From: Elysia crispata
Taxonomy: Eukaryota; Mollusca; Gastropoda; Plakobranchidae
Direction of reading: 5' to 3'
NCBI GenBank assembly: GCA_033675545.1
Contig: JAWDGP010006226.1
Span: 62,001-126,000 of the forward strand
Length of the DNA: 64,000 bases
How positions within the stretch are numbered: position 1 is the first letter of the stretch; each line of letters opens with the position of its first letter. Positions 28,870 through 60,066 of this stretch are shown piece by piece. A program made the position numbers and the translations under genes. The notes beneath the pieces are model-generated. The model was not told where the DNA came from and ran no database searches. It saw only the letters and a list, made by a program, of their open reading frames with translations.

Positions 28870-31800
28870 CTTGTTTTAGTAATAGTTTGCACTAAATAAA
28901 CAACAGATCTATGGTTTTAAAACGACAGTAATGTCCCCTGAATGGTATAACTCCGTATGATTTGTGAAGTCCTTAGTTGCTTTTCCTTGTGGTTGTAACT
29001 AAATTTGAAAAACGAAACCTTTTGATTCAGGGAAAAATTTAAAAGCTTGTGGCTCCAGATTAAGAGAAATTTGGGTAAGGACAACCAGAATTCTCCTTTA
29101 CTTTACCACCTGATAAAATAATACAAGAGAGTCAATACAAAATGCTTCGCACACAATAAAACTAGCGAAAAATGTAGCAATAGACAGTTGTCAGCGCCCT
29201 CCGTCGTAACTTTTCCGCAACAGGAACGGTAAGAAAATGTAAAGGGCAGTAACTTGTAGAAATAATATTTAACACAGAAACCAACACGGACAAAAGGTTT
29301 TGTTACGAAGGTAAGCTGAGAAACTATAAATTATAGATCTAGTTATAATCACGAACCGGAATAATGATGTACTGAACAGAATGTTTATTTCTCTGCTTAG
29401 ATTTAATATTTATTTTCGAGATTTAGATCTAGATTCTAGATCTGGTACCTATTTACCCGAGAATCAAGATCTTAAATTTGTAAGTAGGCTAGAGGATCTA
29501 GTCTAGCTAGATCTAGATCTAGATTTCTAGGTCTACCATCGTCTACAATGATCTAATCTAGAACTGGATCTTTTTATCTAAACCTAGATTAGATTTTTAG
29601 ATAAAGATCTCTAGATCCAACCTCAAACCCAGGCGACCCATTTTTAGACTAGATGCTAAATGCTATTAATGATCCTTATTTTTAGATGTAATAAAGTGTA
29701 GAAGCTTTTTAGTGTGGTTCACACTTGATATATCTTGTTCCAAGTGTAACCCCACTATTGGTCTAGACTAGTATTTTTTTTTTAATAAAAAAGCATAATT
29801 GCCCATTGAAATGAGCAGGTGAGGAATACAATAACATTGAAGAAATGCAAACTTCACAAAAATAACAGACTTACAAAATTCGAGGGCCATACAGCTAGGC
29901 CTACTCTAAGAAAGAAACAAACTTTACAACTATGAACAGATGGGGTAAGACTGCTACACTAAAAAAAGCAAATGTTTCAGCATGTTATCAGATCTCATTC
30001 AGAGCCATTCGACTACATTGAAGAAGAGCAAATTTTACAACAATAACAGAAAATATATAGGCCTATTTATGATTTTATCTCCTCCAGAACTACTCAAATA
30101 CAGTTTTAAAATAATTCAAATATCGGAATTCTTCTCACATTGTGGTGAAGACATTTTTCAAATGGAGAGATCTCTATCTGAAAAGTGAACTAAATTTTGG
30201 TGTAATCTTTTAAGCAGTTCTTTTTTTCAGTTTCTCTCTCCACCAAGACCATAATGTGTTGCTGATGAGTAACAATATTACAATGCGGTGCTTGACCTGA
30301 TATGGTGAAAAAGTGCTCTCTAATAAAAAATGGGCAACTGCTCAGACAATATTACAGAGAGAAAAAAAACTCCCCCCCCCTAAATTTACAAAAAAAAAAG
30401 TTTATTGGGTTACCCTGGATTGCTAAAGCTTATAATTATTTAAGATCTAGTCTCAATTTTGCATAGTTTTATTCAAATCTAAGATGGCAGACTTAAAATG
30501 AACAAGCGTAAGGTAAAATAAAAAAGCGCCAGTAAGTCATGGCAAGAACTTTTATCCCTTTGGACTGCACACATTTGAAAATCTTGTGTTTAGACCAGAG
30601 TATACTCAAAAACATGATTTACATGAATTCAGGTACATCTTGTACTTGAAGCATTCTACATATGGGACCATTTAATGAACTCGATTAAACTCTCATCAAA
30701 ATATAGTAGTCGCCATTGTTGTAAGATGTATCTATGTCCAGTTTCGTGTGAAGAAATAGTTCATTATTAGCGTGCAGCTGATCGATTTTTTTCATCAAAA
30801 CTCTACAGATGTGTAGGCCTAGATGAAAGGTGATGTCATTTCCTTCCTAAGACTGGGCATACAAAGAGAGTAACTTTTTTAATCTAGCTGGGTTCTTACT
30901 TTTTAGATCTGAAGATTCTAAATTTATCAATAAAAATTAAAATATTAGGTTTTTGGTAGACTGATTTCATAAATATGAAGTCTAAACAAGAATCTATTAG
31001 ATCTTAATGTTAGAAATAAAACCACTTGAACGATTATGCAATTGTAATGTTTACTCATTAATGGTTCAGATCTATATGTAATCATGAAATTAACAAAATG
31101 TTGTCTATAAATTCATTAGCCACACTTAGCTGAAATTGTGAAGGCTGAAGGACATTGAATTTGACAAGGCTAGAAATTCCTAATTTTGAGCTAGACCAAT
31201 AGGTAAAGTGATAAGGGTGTTAATTGATGGTGTTGAAGCAAAAATATATCTAATCAAGTTATACCAAAGCACTGTGACAGGTAGAAAATGATCTTTCAAA
31301 TGAATAAGAATTACAAAATCTGTTTAAAATTACACGTTCTGGGTCAGTGTCCTAGGTCTAAAAGGACAACCTTTTTTTGTTTTTGTGCTGTTGTCTTTGA
31401 CTTCTGATTTCTCTTTACAAAGAATTCAGACTAAATTTGATTGAAACTTTACATTGAGAAAGAAGAAAGGTCAATCTGTGACCCTGTATATATATATATT
31501 TTTTTGCGGATTCCTTCAGTTTTTGCACTACTTTTTTCACTTCCAAGACAAGAAAGATATACGATTTCGAACACAAACATAAGGAACCTTGAGGCTTGCT
31601 TGAGATAACTAAGTTTCATGATCTAAAAAGAATGCCAATAAATCCATCATGTCTACAACAAGGATAACATTTATTTTGTTTTAAATGTGAGTAACAAAAA
31701 TCTGTATTTTTTTTCAGAATGGCAATCAATTTTGTGGCAGTAGAGACATAAAAGAACCAATATTACAATGACTCTGTGATAAATCCCTTCACTTCCAATA

Positions 31801-32815
31801 ACATAAATGATCTCTGGGAAGCTGCAACATTCTGATAGATTGTGTGAAGTCCATTGTTAGATTGATTATTAAAGGTAAGAATGTATTTAGGGATTTTAGT
31901 GATACATTATTTTTTCCCTTTAGATTTAAACAGTAATGTCCATTTTTAAAAAGATTTGTACAGCTTTTTATTATGTATTGCTTAAACAATGCACATGTTA
32001 CTTCAATAATTGTTGGTCACTGGACTTTTTATGTTTTATACCTCAGTATCTTTTTTTGAAAGCTTTTTAAAATTCTTGCAACATAATCTATAGTAGCACT
32101 CTCAAATCTGAGCATACCCCTTCCCCTCTTAAGAAGAATTTATCTCCCTTCTTTTTCTGCAGGATGAAGATTTATTCCTTGCTCACAGCAAACTAAATAA
32201 TGAATGCCATTAAGATTTCTTTGCCTTTGATTTGGAGTATAAATCTTTTTTTTTTTTCTTTATGTGGAAATAATAGAAATTTTTCAGGATTTAACACTTT
32301 AGGTCTTTAAATTTAATTTCACATTTTAGTCCTGAAAAGAAGAATGTCTCTAAAAAGTATATCACCATTTTTTCCCCTCCTTACTCCAGCTATTTGCGAA
32401 TGTGAGTGTGAGAAAAAATGCTAAGCTTATTTATATATCATTCAATTCCTTCATGAAAATGTTCTTAAATAATAATGTGCCAAAGTATCCTTTCAGTCAT
32501 GAAAAGAGGGCTCAATCTGCAGTTGCTTAGACATTAATCTCATGATAGACACACTGTACTTACTGATGTGGCTGTGCTACCATGAATAAGATGTGAAATT
32601 GTAAAGCGAAATTGTCCCAAATAAGATTTTCTCATTTACTTCACATCTCTTGATATTAATTCAGTTGGCAGGCCAAAACCCTTAAATGTGCAGACAAGGG
32701 ACTTTGAGGCATGCCATTACACTTTTTAAATGTTTTTTTTTTTAAGTTTTAATTTAGAGGCATTGCCTCACAATACTTAAAGTACTCTGCTTTTCTTGTT
32801 CACTGTTGTCTCTAG
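28870..32815. promoter_or_regulatory. Head-to-head interval CCDC12 / CUL1, probable shared promoter near 28.9-29.3 kb
   Basis: CCDC12 starts at 28869 on the minus strand. A likely non-coding first exon of CUL1 ends at 29310 with the donor TTACGAAG/GTAAGC. An acceptor at 32814-32815 (TGTTGTCTCTAG) opens the CUL1 start-codon exon. The segment 29180-29250 is less AT-rich and contains CGCCCTCCGTCGTAAC. This makes the roughly 440 bp between the genes a candidate bidirectional promoter. The transcript boundaries are inferred from splice-like words only. From 29311 to 32813 I see only AT-rich intron-like sequence and TAGATC words. Confidence 0.4.
29395..29625. repeat. Cluster of AGATCT/TCTAGA words
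   Basis: About 230 bp are densely filled with TAGATCT, TCTAGAT and related words in imperfect array, including GCTAGATCTAGATCTAGATT near 29504. It is the largest such cluster in the window. Confidence 0.8.
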
Positions 32816-32869
32816 TTTGGTCAGTGGAGCACCTAATACCCACTGATTGGCAGGGAGATAGCAACTAAA

Positions 32870-50352
<17,483 letters not shown>

Positions 50353-53300
50353 AGGGGAAAAAGAGTAAAAGAAACCTGATAGATGATGTGGAGTAAAGTG
50401 ACTTTTTTCAAGTTTTGTTGATCGGGCTGTTAGATGAAGCAGAGAAACACCTCAGCATATTTCGCCCTTTAATTCCTTTGAGAAATATTTTTCAAGGAAG
50501 CACTTTGTCTTGAGCCAAGGTGTAGAAAATTGGAACTGGTTAAATATGGAAGTACCTTCAGAAATAAAGAGGTTAATTTATAGTTTATGATGGTGCTTTA
50601 ATCAAGCAAAATCTGAACTCTAGATTCTCAAGGCTGCATTTGGGACATTTGGCAACTCATATGGCCTGGGATCAAGATGCACCTGATTTCTACATTCAAA
50701 TTAATAATGGTCATTGATGCCAATTCTCTGAAAAATTATGGAAACCCTGAACACTGAAATGTAGAATTTCAATCAGAAAGTGTTAATTCAGTTAAAAATT
50801 CCTTCAGCATTTTTTGCTTAAAAATCAACCCATCATTTGGTTGTTTCAGTGGTAATATGTTCACTGTGGTGCTTCCAGTAAAACGGATGTATGCCTGCAG
50901 CTACACGGAACAAAAAGTATGCTATCATCTTTCCGTCTCTTGAGTTTCCTAACAAACGCATGGCAGGTGGCGATTGAGAGAACAGTTTTTGCACTCTTAC
51001 TACTGGACACAGCTCAAAGTACTGACAGTTCCATCGTTCCAGTTTCTATTCATTTATCTCAATTATGATACAGATCTAGATTTAGATTATAAACCCATAG
51101 ACAGGCATCTGCTGGGCCTACTTTAATCCACCTTGAGATTTGAGATATATTTTTTTTAGGTGATCTGTGTTCCATATTATTCTAAAATTCAATATTCTAA
51201 TCTAGATAGATCGATATCTAGAACTACAACTATTTTAGACCAGATATTTAAATAATAAGACTTGTTTCAAAGTTTATGGTAGAGGCGGTTCTAGATTTAG
51301 CCTGATCAAAATTTTTTTTAAATGCTGATAGATAGTCAGGACCAGCTTAGGTCTGGGCCTACATAGCAACTTGTTTTAAGATGAATGAAAAGGACTTTGT
51401 ATAACAAGATATGAAGTTGGGCATTCCAGACATTTTGACAAGGAGAAGGTAAACAAGTTACTGTGGTCATAAATGAATGGAAAGAACCTAAGTTAAATAA
51501 TTTTTATATTTAAAAAAAAATTGATTGTCTCTTGATGGATGGTCTTGATTGTATAGTCCTCAAGGATTGTTTGATAATGGAATGATTAGGGAAAAGTTAA
51601 GGGGAGGAAAATCTTATAGAGTTGGCATCACTGACTGATGTTTTCACTTTCCCTTCATACTTCTCCTTGTGGTTTCATAAAATCTTTTAGTCACCATTCT
51701 GACTGCCAGACATCTGTTACAGATTATAGCTTTGACTTATGAATGGTAACTTTTGTTGTTGTTTTCTTTCAGATTGCAGGGTGACTGCCTCAGTTGGTCT
51801 GTAGTGAATTAATATGAGAATGATGTGAGAGTGAAATTATCTGCTAGAGGGGAATTCGTGTATGGCAGGGTGGGGTGTGTGTGTGGAAACGAAGTGACTT
51901 TTTTTTTAGATTTTGTTTTGTTTTGTTTTGTTTTTTATACTTCTGCTAGTACTGCACCTTTTCGACAGCTTGCTCTTGTTCCATGACCTAAATGTTTGTG
52001 CAGATTGAATATTTTTCTATGAAAACTCTTGTCAAAGTTGTTTGCCACAAAACTGGACGACTTTCATTTTGGGCTGGTTAAGTTACAGTTTTTTAGTTCA
52101 ATTTCCACTACTATTTCACTAATGCAGAGAAATGGCTTAGTTTTGGCTTCCAGACTCATAACCTAGTTGACCAAGCGTTCTGGCTTCTGAGGACCATCCT
52201 TCATGTGATGGATTAAAAAAAAAAATCAAATATCAGATCTGAGCTGTAGTTAATATAACTGGTTTATTGTTGAGACATTTCTCCCAGGATTCAGAGCTAT
52301 TCACTCTGAATATGAGGTTGATAGTGCAAATATTTATATTTATGCTCTCATTACTATTGTGATGTTCTGCTCATCTTCAGTTGGGTTCGTGAAGCATAAA
52401 AAAGCTGCAAGCAAACCCCCCAAGACTTAACAGAGACTTCTGTGATTTACTTTCTTTTCATTATTTTTGCTTTATTTTTGTTTTGTTACTATTTTTTCAA
52501 CGATCTACGATTCCCTTCATTGTTGTCTGTTTTAGGTGATTTTAAAACCAAGGTCTGTGTTACTTTCTACCATACCTCAAAATTAAAATCTTTCATCCGT
52601 GCCTTGGAAGATTATCGGAAAGCCTGAATTATAAGTGTGAAAAGAAAATTAATTTTAGCTATGCTCAGTCTGAAACATACGTTATCGTAAGTTGAGTGAC
52701 ATTTTGGATTTTATGATTAATTTGTCTCAAGAATTCATACAACTTAGATTTCTTGATGCCTGGGTTTCAAATAGTAAAGCACCCCTTGAAGAAATGTGAG
52801 TCAAATAGATTGCTAAGGTTTTTTTTGTGTATCTGTGGGTTTGATAGCAGCAGTAAAGATTAAAAATGTATGAAACTTTGAGAGTAAAATAGAGGAAGAA
52901 AAGATCTTTTCGATGTTGTAATGTTTTTCTAGAATATTAGATCTTCCTAAAAGATGGTTTGAGCTTCAATGTCCACAACAAGCACCTTAGAAATCAAAGT
53001 GTTTTTATTGATCAACTGCAAGTCAATTCTAAATGTAATGATAAATGTGACTGAAATTGTGAAAGAAGGTAGAACAAATTTGACATGTGTTTTCCTTCAT
53101 TATAAAGATATAGATAAACGTTTATATATTTTTGTTTAAAAAATTTACCTGTAAGTGTAAGTCGATGTCAAGGGGCTGAAGGGTGGACTTTTAATAGTCT
53201 GGCTGTGACTATTTGCCTCTACAAATTTTTTTTTTTTTTTCAGCAGCAGCCAGGTTTTTGTCTCAAATACCAGTACAGTGAAATGAAAAAAACAAGTATG

Positions 53301-54780
53301 AATTTGTCAAATGAATAAGATCCGTATAAGAATTATTTTCTCTTTTAAGTTTTGTATGTCAGACATATTTTTTTCCTCCAATGAATTCGGAGAAAGTTTT
53401 ACTCCTTGGAATCCTCTCAAGTTGGCTTTAATATTATTTTAAATTGAAACACAAATGATTTTCCTGGCGGATTATTGCTTACAATTTGATTCATCTATCA
53501 TGTTTGATTTGTGCCATTGCTTTTTCCATCTAATCAGTAGTTTAACTGGGTGGTGTTACTAGTTTTACATTTGTTGAGCTTTACTGACATTCTATAATAA
53601 TGTGTCTTTTTCTCTACCTTTGTTATTGTTTTTTTTAGTTTTGGTTACAATAAAATATCAATGTATCACACATCATGAAAATTTGATGTCCTGAATTACA
53701 AAAGAACAAATCAAATTTATTGAGGTGAAAGAGTTTTTTCCCATGCCAAGTGTGAATCAATCATGCTTGAAGTTCAAAAGTTTTAAAATCTGAAAACGTG
53801 ACAAGTTTTGTTTATGATTAAAATTTCCCTGTAAAAGTTTCAAGGTATGCTAAAGGAGTAAAACAAATTGGAATTGTCATGTTTTTGCGATTTGTGTGTA
53901 AAGCAGATTTTCGGAACCATAAATCTCTATTTAAATCATTGTCGCAGATTATGTAGTTTTATCAGTAAACATTTCTTTCTTTTTTATCTTGGATTCGGGC
54001 TAATTAGTATACGTCTGTCGCCTTACTGCTTAGCCATAAACCAGGATTTGATGATATGCCCTGTCATGTCTTGAAATATACACACCCTGTCATGTTTTGT
54101 AGAACACACATTCATTCCCCATCCTTTGCCACATCTTTTGAACTTGGACATCACTTTCACCTTTAAATGGATTTGCCTTTTTTTTTTTTTTATCATATTG
54201 TTGTCAAAAGCACTAAGCCTTTGAAATATGAAACCAGGTTTTATATGAGCTGTTGAATGCAGGTTTAAGAAGTAAGAATAGCAATGGATCAGAAGTAGCT
54301 GCTTTGTGCTTTTTTCAATGCCTTATCTGTAGCAAATGTTTTTGTGTGATTGAATGCTGGAGTGTTTTGGTCTGCTACTGGTAATATTTAGCCTGTGGAA
54401 CAATTTTTTTTTTTTACTTATGTTTTGCTTGGTGTTTCAAAATCTACATGTACAGGTGCACAAGTTGTATATGTGCTCTGTTGAACTCTTAACAAAAATT
54501 CAAATACCATACGAAAATTTCAGGTGAACCCATAGGTTGATTTGATGTGGGTTTTATTCCCCCTCCCCCTCGTCTTCTTTTTTTTTTTGCCTCTTCCTCT
54601 TTAAATTTTTTCTTTGCATGTCTGCTGCAATGCTCATAGATGTTGTTTATTACACAAACTGAAATGAAATTGTTTCTAATGACTATAATTTATAACATTG
54701 CATTAAGAAGATTAAACTATGTAATGACAATGTGGTTTTAAAACTTGATTGAATAAAGCCTTTGGAGAGTTGAGTTTTGT
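50353..54780 (+). other. Probable CUL1 3' UTR and flank
   Basis: About 4.4 kb after the CUL1 stop has no exon-like ORF and few transposon signatures, is T-rich, and contains canonical AATAAA words at 53649 and 54752. The second is followed by a GT/T-rich stretch (GTTGAGTTTTGTTTTACC), typical of a cleavage site. The long UTR is inferred; a shorter transcript is possible. Confidence 0.5.
54752..54757 (+). promoter_or_regulatory. Candidate distal poly(A) signal of CUL1
   Basis: AATAAA is followed about 15-25 nt later by TTGAGTTTTGTTTTACC, a GU/U-rich element. A proximal alternative lies at 53649-53654. Confidence 0.5.
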
Positions 54781-55619
54781 TTTACCTTCTTTATTCCTAG
54801 CTTTGCCTTGCTTGATTTACAAATAGTATATATAGCAGATTAGATTTGACATCACCTTTTTGAACTCAAAGCCAGTTCTAGTAAGTCTGATGTTGAAATT
54901 TGAATGTCAAGGAAAGGCGTTTGGAAAAAGATACTTTCCTTTTCTTGCTGTTTAAAAGAAAACAAAACACCTAAAAGTTTGATATCCCAGAAAACACTGC
55001 CAATTTCATGCAATTTTCAGCTTTAAGAAGATAGGAAAAATGCATGAATCATTCCAAAAATCAACCTCCCCCCTCCCCAAATGTGACATGTGACTTCTTT
55101 AAGCTTGGCTCTTAACATTTAGCTGCTAGGCTTCATCAATCCAAATCAAAGATGGACCAAACTCAGATAAATATTAGGCAAGCCGTTCTAAGGTAGTGTA
55201 CCATCCTTACTGTAGTGTTAAGACATCAATGTTTAATGTTTTGACTTACATGAGTGGTACAAGGTAATGCATACCAGGTATGAAGTGTGTTACATGGGGT
55301 ATTCTTCCTAGCCGGTCAATACGCTTAATGGTAGGCTCCAGTGTAGTGAAATCATGCTAACAATTTTATCATAAGTTGAGATTCCTGACAGGTTGTTATG
55401 CCTGCCAAAATATGGCGTTATTTTTCCCTTCTACAGGTGTATCCCATCTAATAGACCCTTTGATTTGAATCTTCACCACTCGTAATTGTTGATTTTCCAG
55501 TGCGAAATATCTCCTTGCTGCCATGTCATTTTAATTATCTAGATTATGTCACGATGCTAGTTTTGATACTTATTCTGCCTATCAGAGAGGTATATATGAA
55601 GTAAACTGAGGTCTAGGGT

Positions 55620-56282
55620 TGAAAACACCGCGAAAAAAAATTCCTAATTAGACCCATAGAAGTTGAAGTTCGTTTGTCTCTTAGAATACCTGCATCTGCT
55701 GATCTCTCTGATTTAAGGGACGAATAGCTTGCACCAGTATTAAATTAGTCGGTCATCAAATTACAAAAGAATGTGCTCAGCAGGCTAGTGTGTAGCAATT
55801 CAATTCTGATCACAAAGTTGTATTCACGTCCGTAAAGTAACTCGCATGATTTCCTAATTGATGGTCGCCAAGCAGATGAGATGACCAAAAATGCCCGTTT
55901 TGCAAGCGTCTCCAGGTAAGAAACGGGTCAACAATTCCATTCTGGAGATGAGGCGGTAGTGTTCTGCACGAGAGTTTAAGAGGAATCCAAGGAACTCTAT
56001 TTCTTGTACGGGATTGAGAACACTTTTCCGGATATTAAGTCTATGAGTGAAACCAAGAAGATCTTGTAAAGGTAACGTTGAATTCAAATAATCCTGCAAT
56101 TCATTGTTGTGAAATGCAACAAGCAAGATATCATCTAAATAGATGACCGTCTGTAGGCTTAGGTAACGAGAACAGAAGTGAAGGTCCGCTCCGGGGAAAC
56201 AAACCAAGAATAGAGTCCCAAGAGGTAAACAGCGTGATGCAAGGTTTGAAGTTTCAACTTTTTTGTCTACCTTGTACATACA
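55620..56282 (-). mobile_element. DIRS-like retroelement fossil (central RT part)
   Basis: Minus-strand peptides carry the YLDD-type active-site region (LQTVIYLDDILLVAFHNN) and the following NPVQEIEFLGFLLNSRA block, as in DIRS-type reverse transcriptases. It is an old, broken copy with a few breaks. The lower boundary is approximate, and no terminal repeats were seen. It covers a different part of the RT from the fossil at 18524. Confidence 0.75.
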
Positions 56283-57172
56283 ACATGATCATTAAGCTTG
56301 GATAAATTCAGTATGGACTTCATTGAATAACCTTTCTTCCGACTGCTCATAGTCTTTATGTGCGATGGCCTGCAAGTTTTAGGCTCAATGACTAGTTTGG
56401 ACAAGTTGTGATTTCTTGATTTTTTAAAAGCCCAAACCAATTCCCTGCATAAAACAGTTGAAATTTTTAAAGTATACATGTATTACTATTTTGCTCAGAT
56501 ATGACCCAAAACTTTTCACGAGGCTATGGAATGAGAAACTGAGAAAAACGTGTTTAAAGTTAGGGAAAGTTTTCATGCAGGGTTGCAGTTATCTTTACGA
56601 AAACACCATAATGCATATTTAAAGTTTCTTATGGGCTTTGAGACTTTTTGACAAGATAGAAAAATGGTTAATAGTTCATAAGAAGCTAAAAATTGGGAAA
56701 CCTTGACACTTTTTTTATGTTTGAAGCCCAATAGCTCAAAACAGTAATTTCCGACATGAGCCTGAAAATCCCAGGCCACCTCACATACTATAAAAGACAA
56801 CTTTGATTTCTTTCTCCGCTATCTCCTCCAAAACCGCTGAATGTACAGTAATGAAGTTTTTTTAATTTTAATCGCACAAGATCAGTGTCTCACGCGGTAC
56901 ACTTGAGGCTAATAAATGCATTTGAAAGTTCATTATATATTTATCAAAATTGTTTGTCAAATTTGTTATGATGAATGAAATAACATAAGACTGTTTGCGG
57001 TGGTTTACAATTTTAAAGTGGGTGTCGTTATTGAAACAAGTTATTGTTATTTTATAAAATTATTAATATATTAAAAACCTTGCTATTATACTTTAGTGAA
57101 AAACTGGACAGATAAAGACAAGGATAGGATAAGCCAAAAAGACCTTTCATAAAATAAAATAATTATCATGTT

Positions 57173-57600
57173 ATGACTAACAACATACTAGCCCTTTATA
57201 CGAGACAAAGAGTGCTTTGGTGCTGTGTACATCTAATCCTAACGTACGGTACCGCAGCGAGACTAGACATTGAACAAACGGATTTCTCAGCAACTGAGAT
57301 ATACTACATACGACGATTTCTTAAAGCCTCAAGTCGGAAAAAAAGACAAACGAAAATGCTCTAAGGAGCCAAACACAGAATTAAATCTAAATCTTCTCGA
57401 TGGAATCAAAACACAACAAGCAAAGTTTGTTGGCCATGTCATGCGCAGACATAGTTTTGAACACATCCTTACAACTGGAAAGATGAACTGAAAGAAAACG
57501 AGAGGTAGAGAGAGAAATGATCTGGATAGACTGGTGGAGGCAAGGAGATCGACCTGATTGTGAAATGTGAGGATAGAGAGATGTGGAGGGACACATCAAT
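57173..57600 (+). mobile_element. LINE C-terminal fragment
   Basis: The plus strand encodes HLILTYGTAARLD (thumb-region 'LTYG' block), ATEIYYIRRFLKAS and, after a frame change, QAKFVGHVMRRHSFEHILTT, then TGKMN and a stop. The order and motifs are those of the LINE family at 2345-2645. At least two frame changes show decay. Confidence 0.85.
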
Positions 57601-58212
57601 AATAATAAAAAAAAACTTTTCATGCTGTTAGATGTAAAAAAAAAAGAAGATAATTATGTACTTGATAAAAGAACTGTTAATCCCGATATTCATTGTCAGT
57701 TTTGATGTTGGACTATTGAAAGTTAAGGAACCTATAGTCTTAGATCAGCATTATCAAACTTGAGCTTGTGACGGTGAAAGTTTGAATATTAGGTAAGATC
57801 TAAACTGTGCTTCATTACTTAGGTATTCTCTTTAATTTACTTTTTAAGATACCATTTGGCATCTTGGGCATCAATATTTAATAGAATAAGGTGCTCTAAA
57901 ATATGAGCTCTTGAAGGAAATAAAAATGCATTTCAAGAGACGTAGGCTCTATGTGGTTATCATACATAGGCAGATCATTTACCGTTTCAATAGTGATAGC
58001 TTAACATTTTTTATTAATCCATTGCCTGCGTGTTGTGTTTATCATCTGATTAAAGAATGTGTACAAAATTAAGGTCTGACAATAATGATACAGATTTGTT
58101 AAAAAAATAAGTATTACCGTATTCAGTGTGAGTTGTTACAGTAGTACTCTATTACATAATTTTTTTTGTAAAACTATATGCTTTAATTTTTTTCTGGCTC
58201 TTCTCAATTAAG

Positions 58213-59460
58213 AAGACATTATTTCAACAATAGATGGATGATCATTGGAAACTTTTGGTTTATCTTTGCCAACAAGAGATGCAAATGAAAGAGTGGGCCA
58301 AGAATATTCCAGAAAAACAGAATATCCCCGTGAAGACCAGCAATACAGTCATGGCTCAATTTAATTTGCAACACTTGACTACAGAACAAGCTCACATCTA
58401 TCATATCGGTATAAAGAATATTGACGATGATCGACACGGTTTTTGTTTTTTGGATGCCCGAGCTGGCAGCGGAAAGACGATTTTAATTGAAACCCTTTTG
58501 GCTTCACAACGTGCGCAAGGTAAAATTGATATCGCTACACCAAGCAGAGGCCTAGCAGCCTCACTTCTTTCAGGAGGAAAAACTTTACACAGCACCTTCA
58601 TTCAAAGTATCACTGAACATCATTTAATACGGAGATGCCGGTGTACACGATTTAAAAAGGTGCAACTCTGTCACGAGTACTTCAAGAAGCAACTCTCTTG
58701 ATTGTTGATGAAGCAACACCTCTTCATAGGAAATTACGATATTTGAAGCTGTAGATCGAACACTTCGAGACATTCGATCATCAGCACAAGTGATGCTAGA
58801 GCTATTGACGCTTTTTTTGTGGAGATTTTCGTCTAATTCTGCCTGTATCAAACAAAGAACAAGAGCAAAATATGTTGTCGGCGTCTGCTTAAAATCATTC
58901 CCTATGTGGAGCTTAGTTAAAAAACATAAGCGGACAACGAACATGCGAGTAGCTACATACTGAGGCAGGTGCTAGGGCTTTTGCAGAAACTCCTGAGGCT
59001 TGCGATTGGAGACACAGGGCCTGTAGCTCCACCAGATTTAATTTCTCTTCATAGCTTCGGAACGCTTGCTCAAAATATCAACTCCATTTTGGACACGATA
59101 TTCCCTGAAATTGAGGTCAAATATGTATAGCTGAAACCTGGTATGCCAGTGATGTTGCTTCGGTCAATCAAACTACCAGAACTGATAAATGGCACCAGAT
59201 GAATCGTCCGTAGCTAAGATATAAACACCGTCGAAGCAGAAGTAGCCATAATGTCCCATTCAAGGCAGCGCCATTTGGTACCCAGAATACCACCTAGGCC
59301 ACATTCCCATTTATATTTGAAAGAAAACAGATTCTTTAGTTTGCTTGGCAATGACTATCAACAAGGCCCAATGCCAAATTCTGACTTTTATTGGCCTAGA
59401 TTTGCCGCACGGACTGCTTTATGTAGCCCCACCTAGAGTCGGCAGAGAGGACTCAATAAC
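58213..59460 (+). mobile_element. Degraded Helitron: Pif1-type helicase domain
   Basis: An ORF from 58234 (155 codons) reads FNLQHLTTEQAHIYH, then FLDARAGSGKTILIETLLAS, a Walker A loop, then GLAASLLSGGKTLHSTF, the order seen in Helitron Pif1-like helicases. Downstream, in other frames, IVDEATPLHRK (Walker B region), GDFRLILPVSNKE (the Pif1 GDFRQILPV block), LVPRIPPRP and finally LYLKENRFFSLLGNDYQQGP follow. Many frame changes and stops separate these, so it is a pseudogene. The rolling-circle (Rep) part and the TC/CTRR ends were not found. It lies in the gene-free right third of the window. Confidence 0.8.
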
Positions 59461-59959
59461 CACACTGTCATAGTGCCAAGTGATGGTCAGGCTCGGAATG
59501 TGGTCCACACACAAGTTTTTATAGAGAAACACCCCCTCATCTTCAAGGAGGTGTGCCTGCTATATTTCTTATCACACTCAACCTGCTCATTGAACGGATA
59601 TACAACTAGACAACAATACTTCTGAAGCTATTCATGTACGCACAGTTTCTTCATGCCAGTTATGAAATTTTTATGTCGCATGGAAAAAAAAAAAAAAAGG
59701 TTAAGATAAGGCATACAGTTCTGCACATTTTTACCTTGTTTATAATATTTAATTCTATATCAATTGAGTAAAGTAAATCTAAAGAAACGTATTCAGAAAT
59801 GTATCTGAACATGTAGCTTTTGTCAGATCAATCGCTTAATTTTTTTTACATAGATCTACATATATTGAAATTTTAAAGCTATTGGTAGTAGAGTGTGATT
59901 AACTAAAGGGAAGAAAAACCCACACGTTTTCTCAACAACAGAATATTCTGCCAATTGAA

Positions 59960-60015
59960 TCATGCTTATATATATTTATATATACATACATATATATAAA
60001 TATATATATATAGTT
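59960..60015. repeat. Imperfect TA/TATATT simple repeat
   Basis: AT-only sequence with TATATATTTATATATACATA-type units lies just left of the inverted repeat at 60067. Confidence 0.85.
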
Positions 60016-60066
60016 TGAAGATAAGGTAGAATAATTGATGAGAGTGCTCAACTGTTGGAGCAATAC

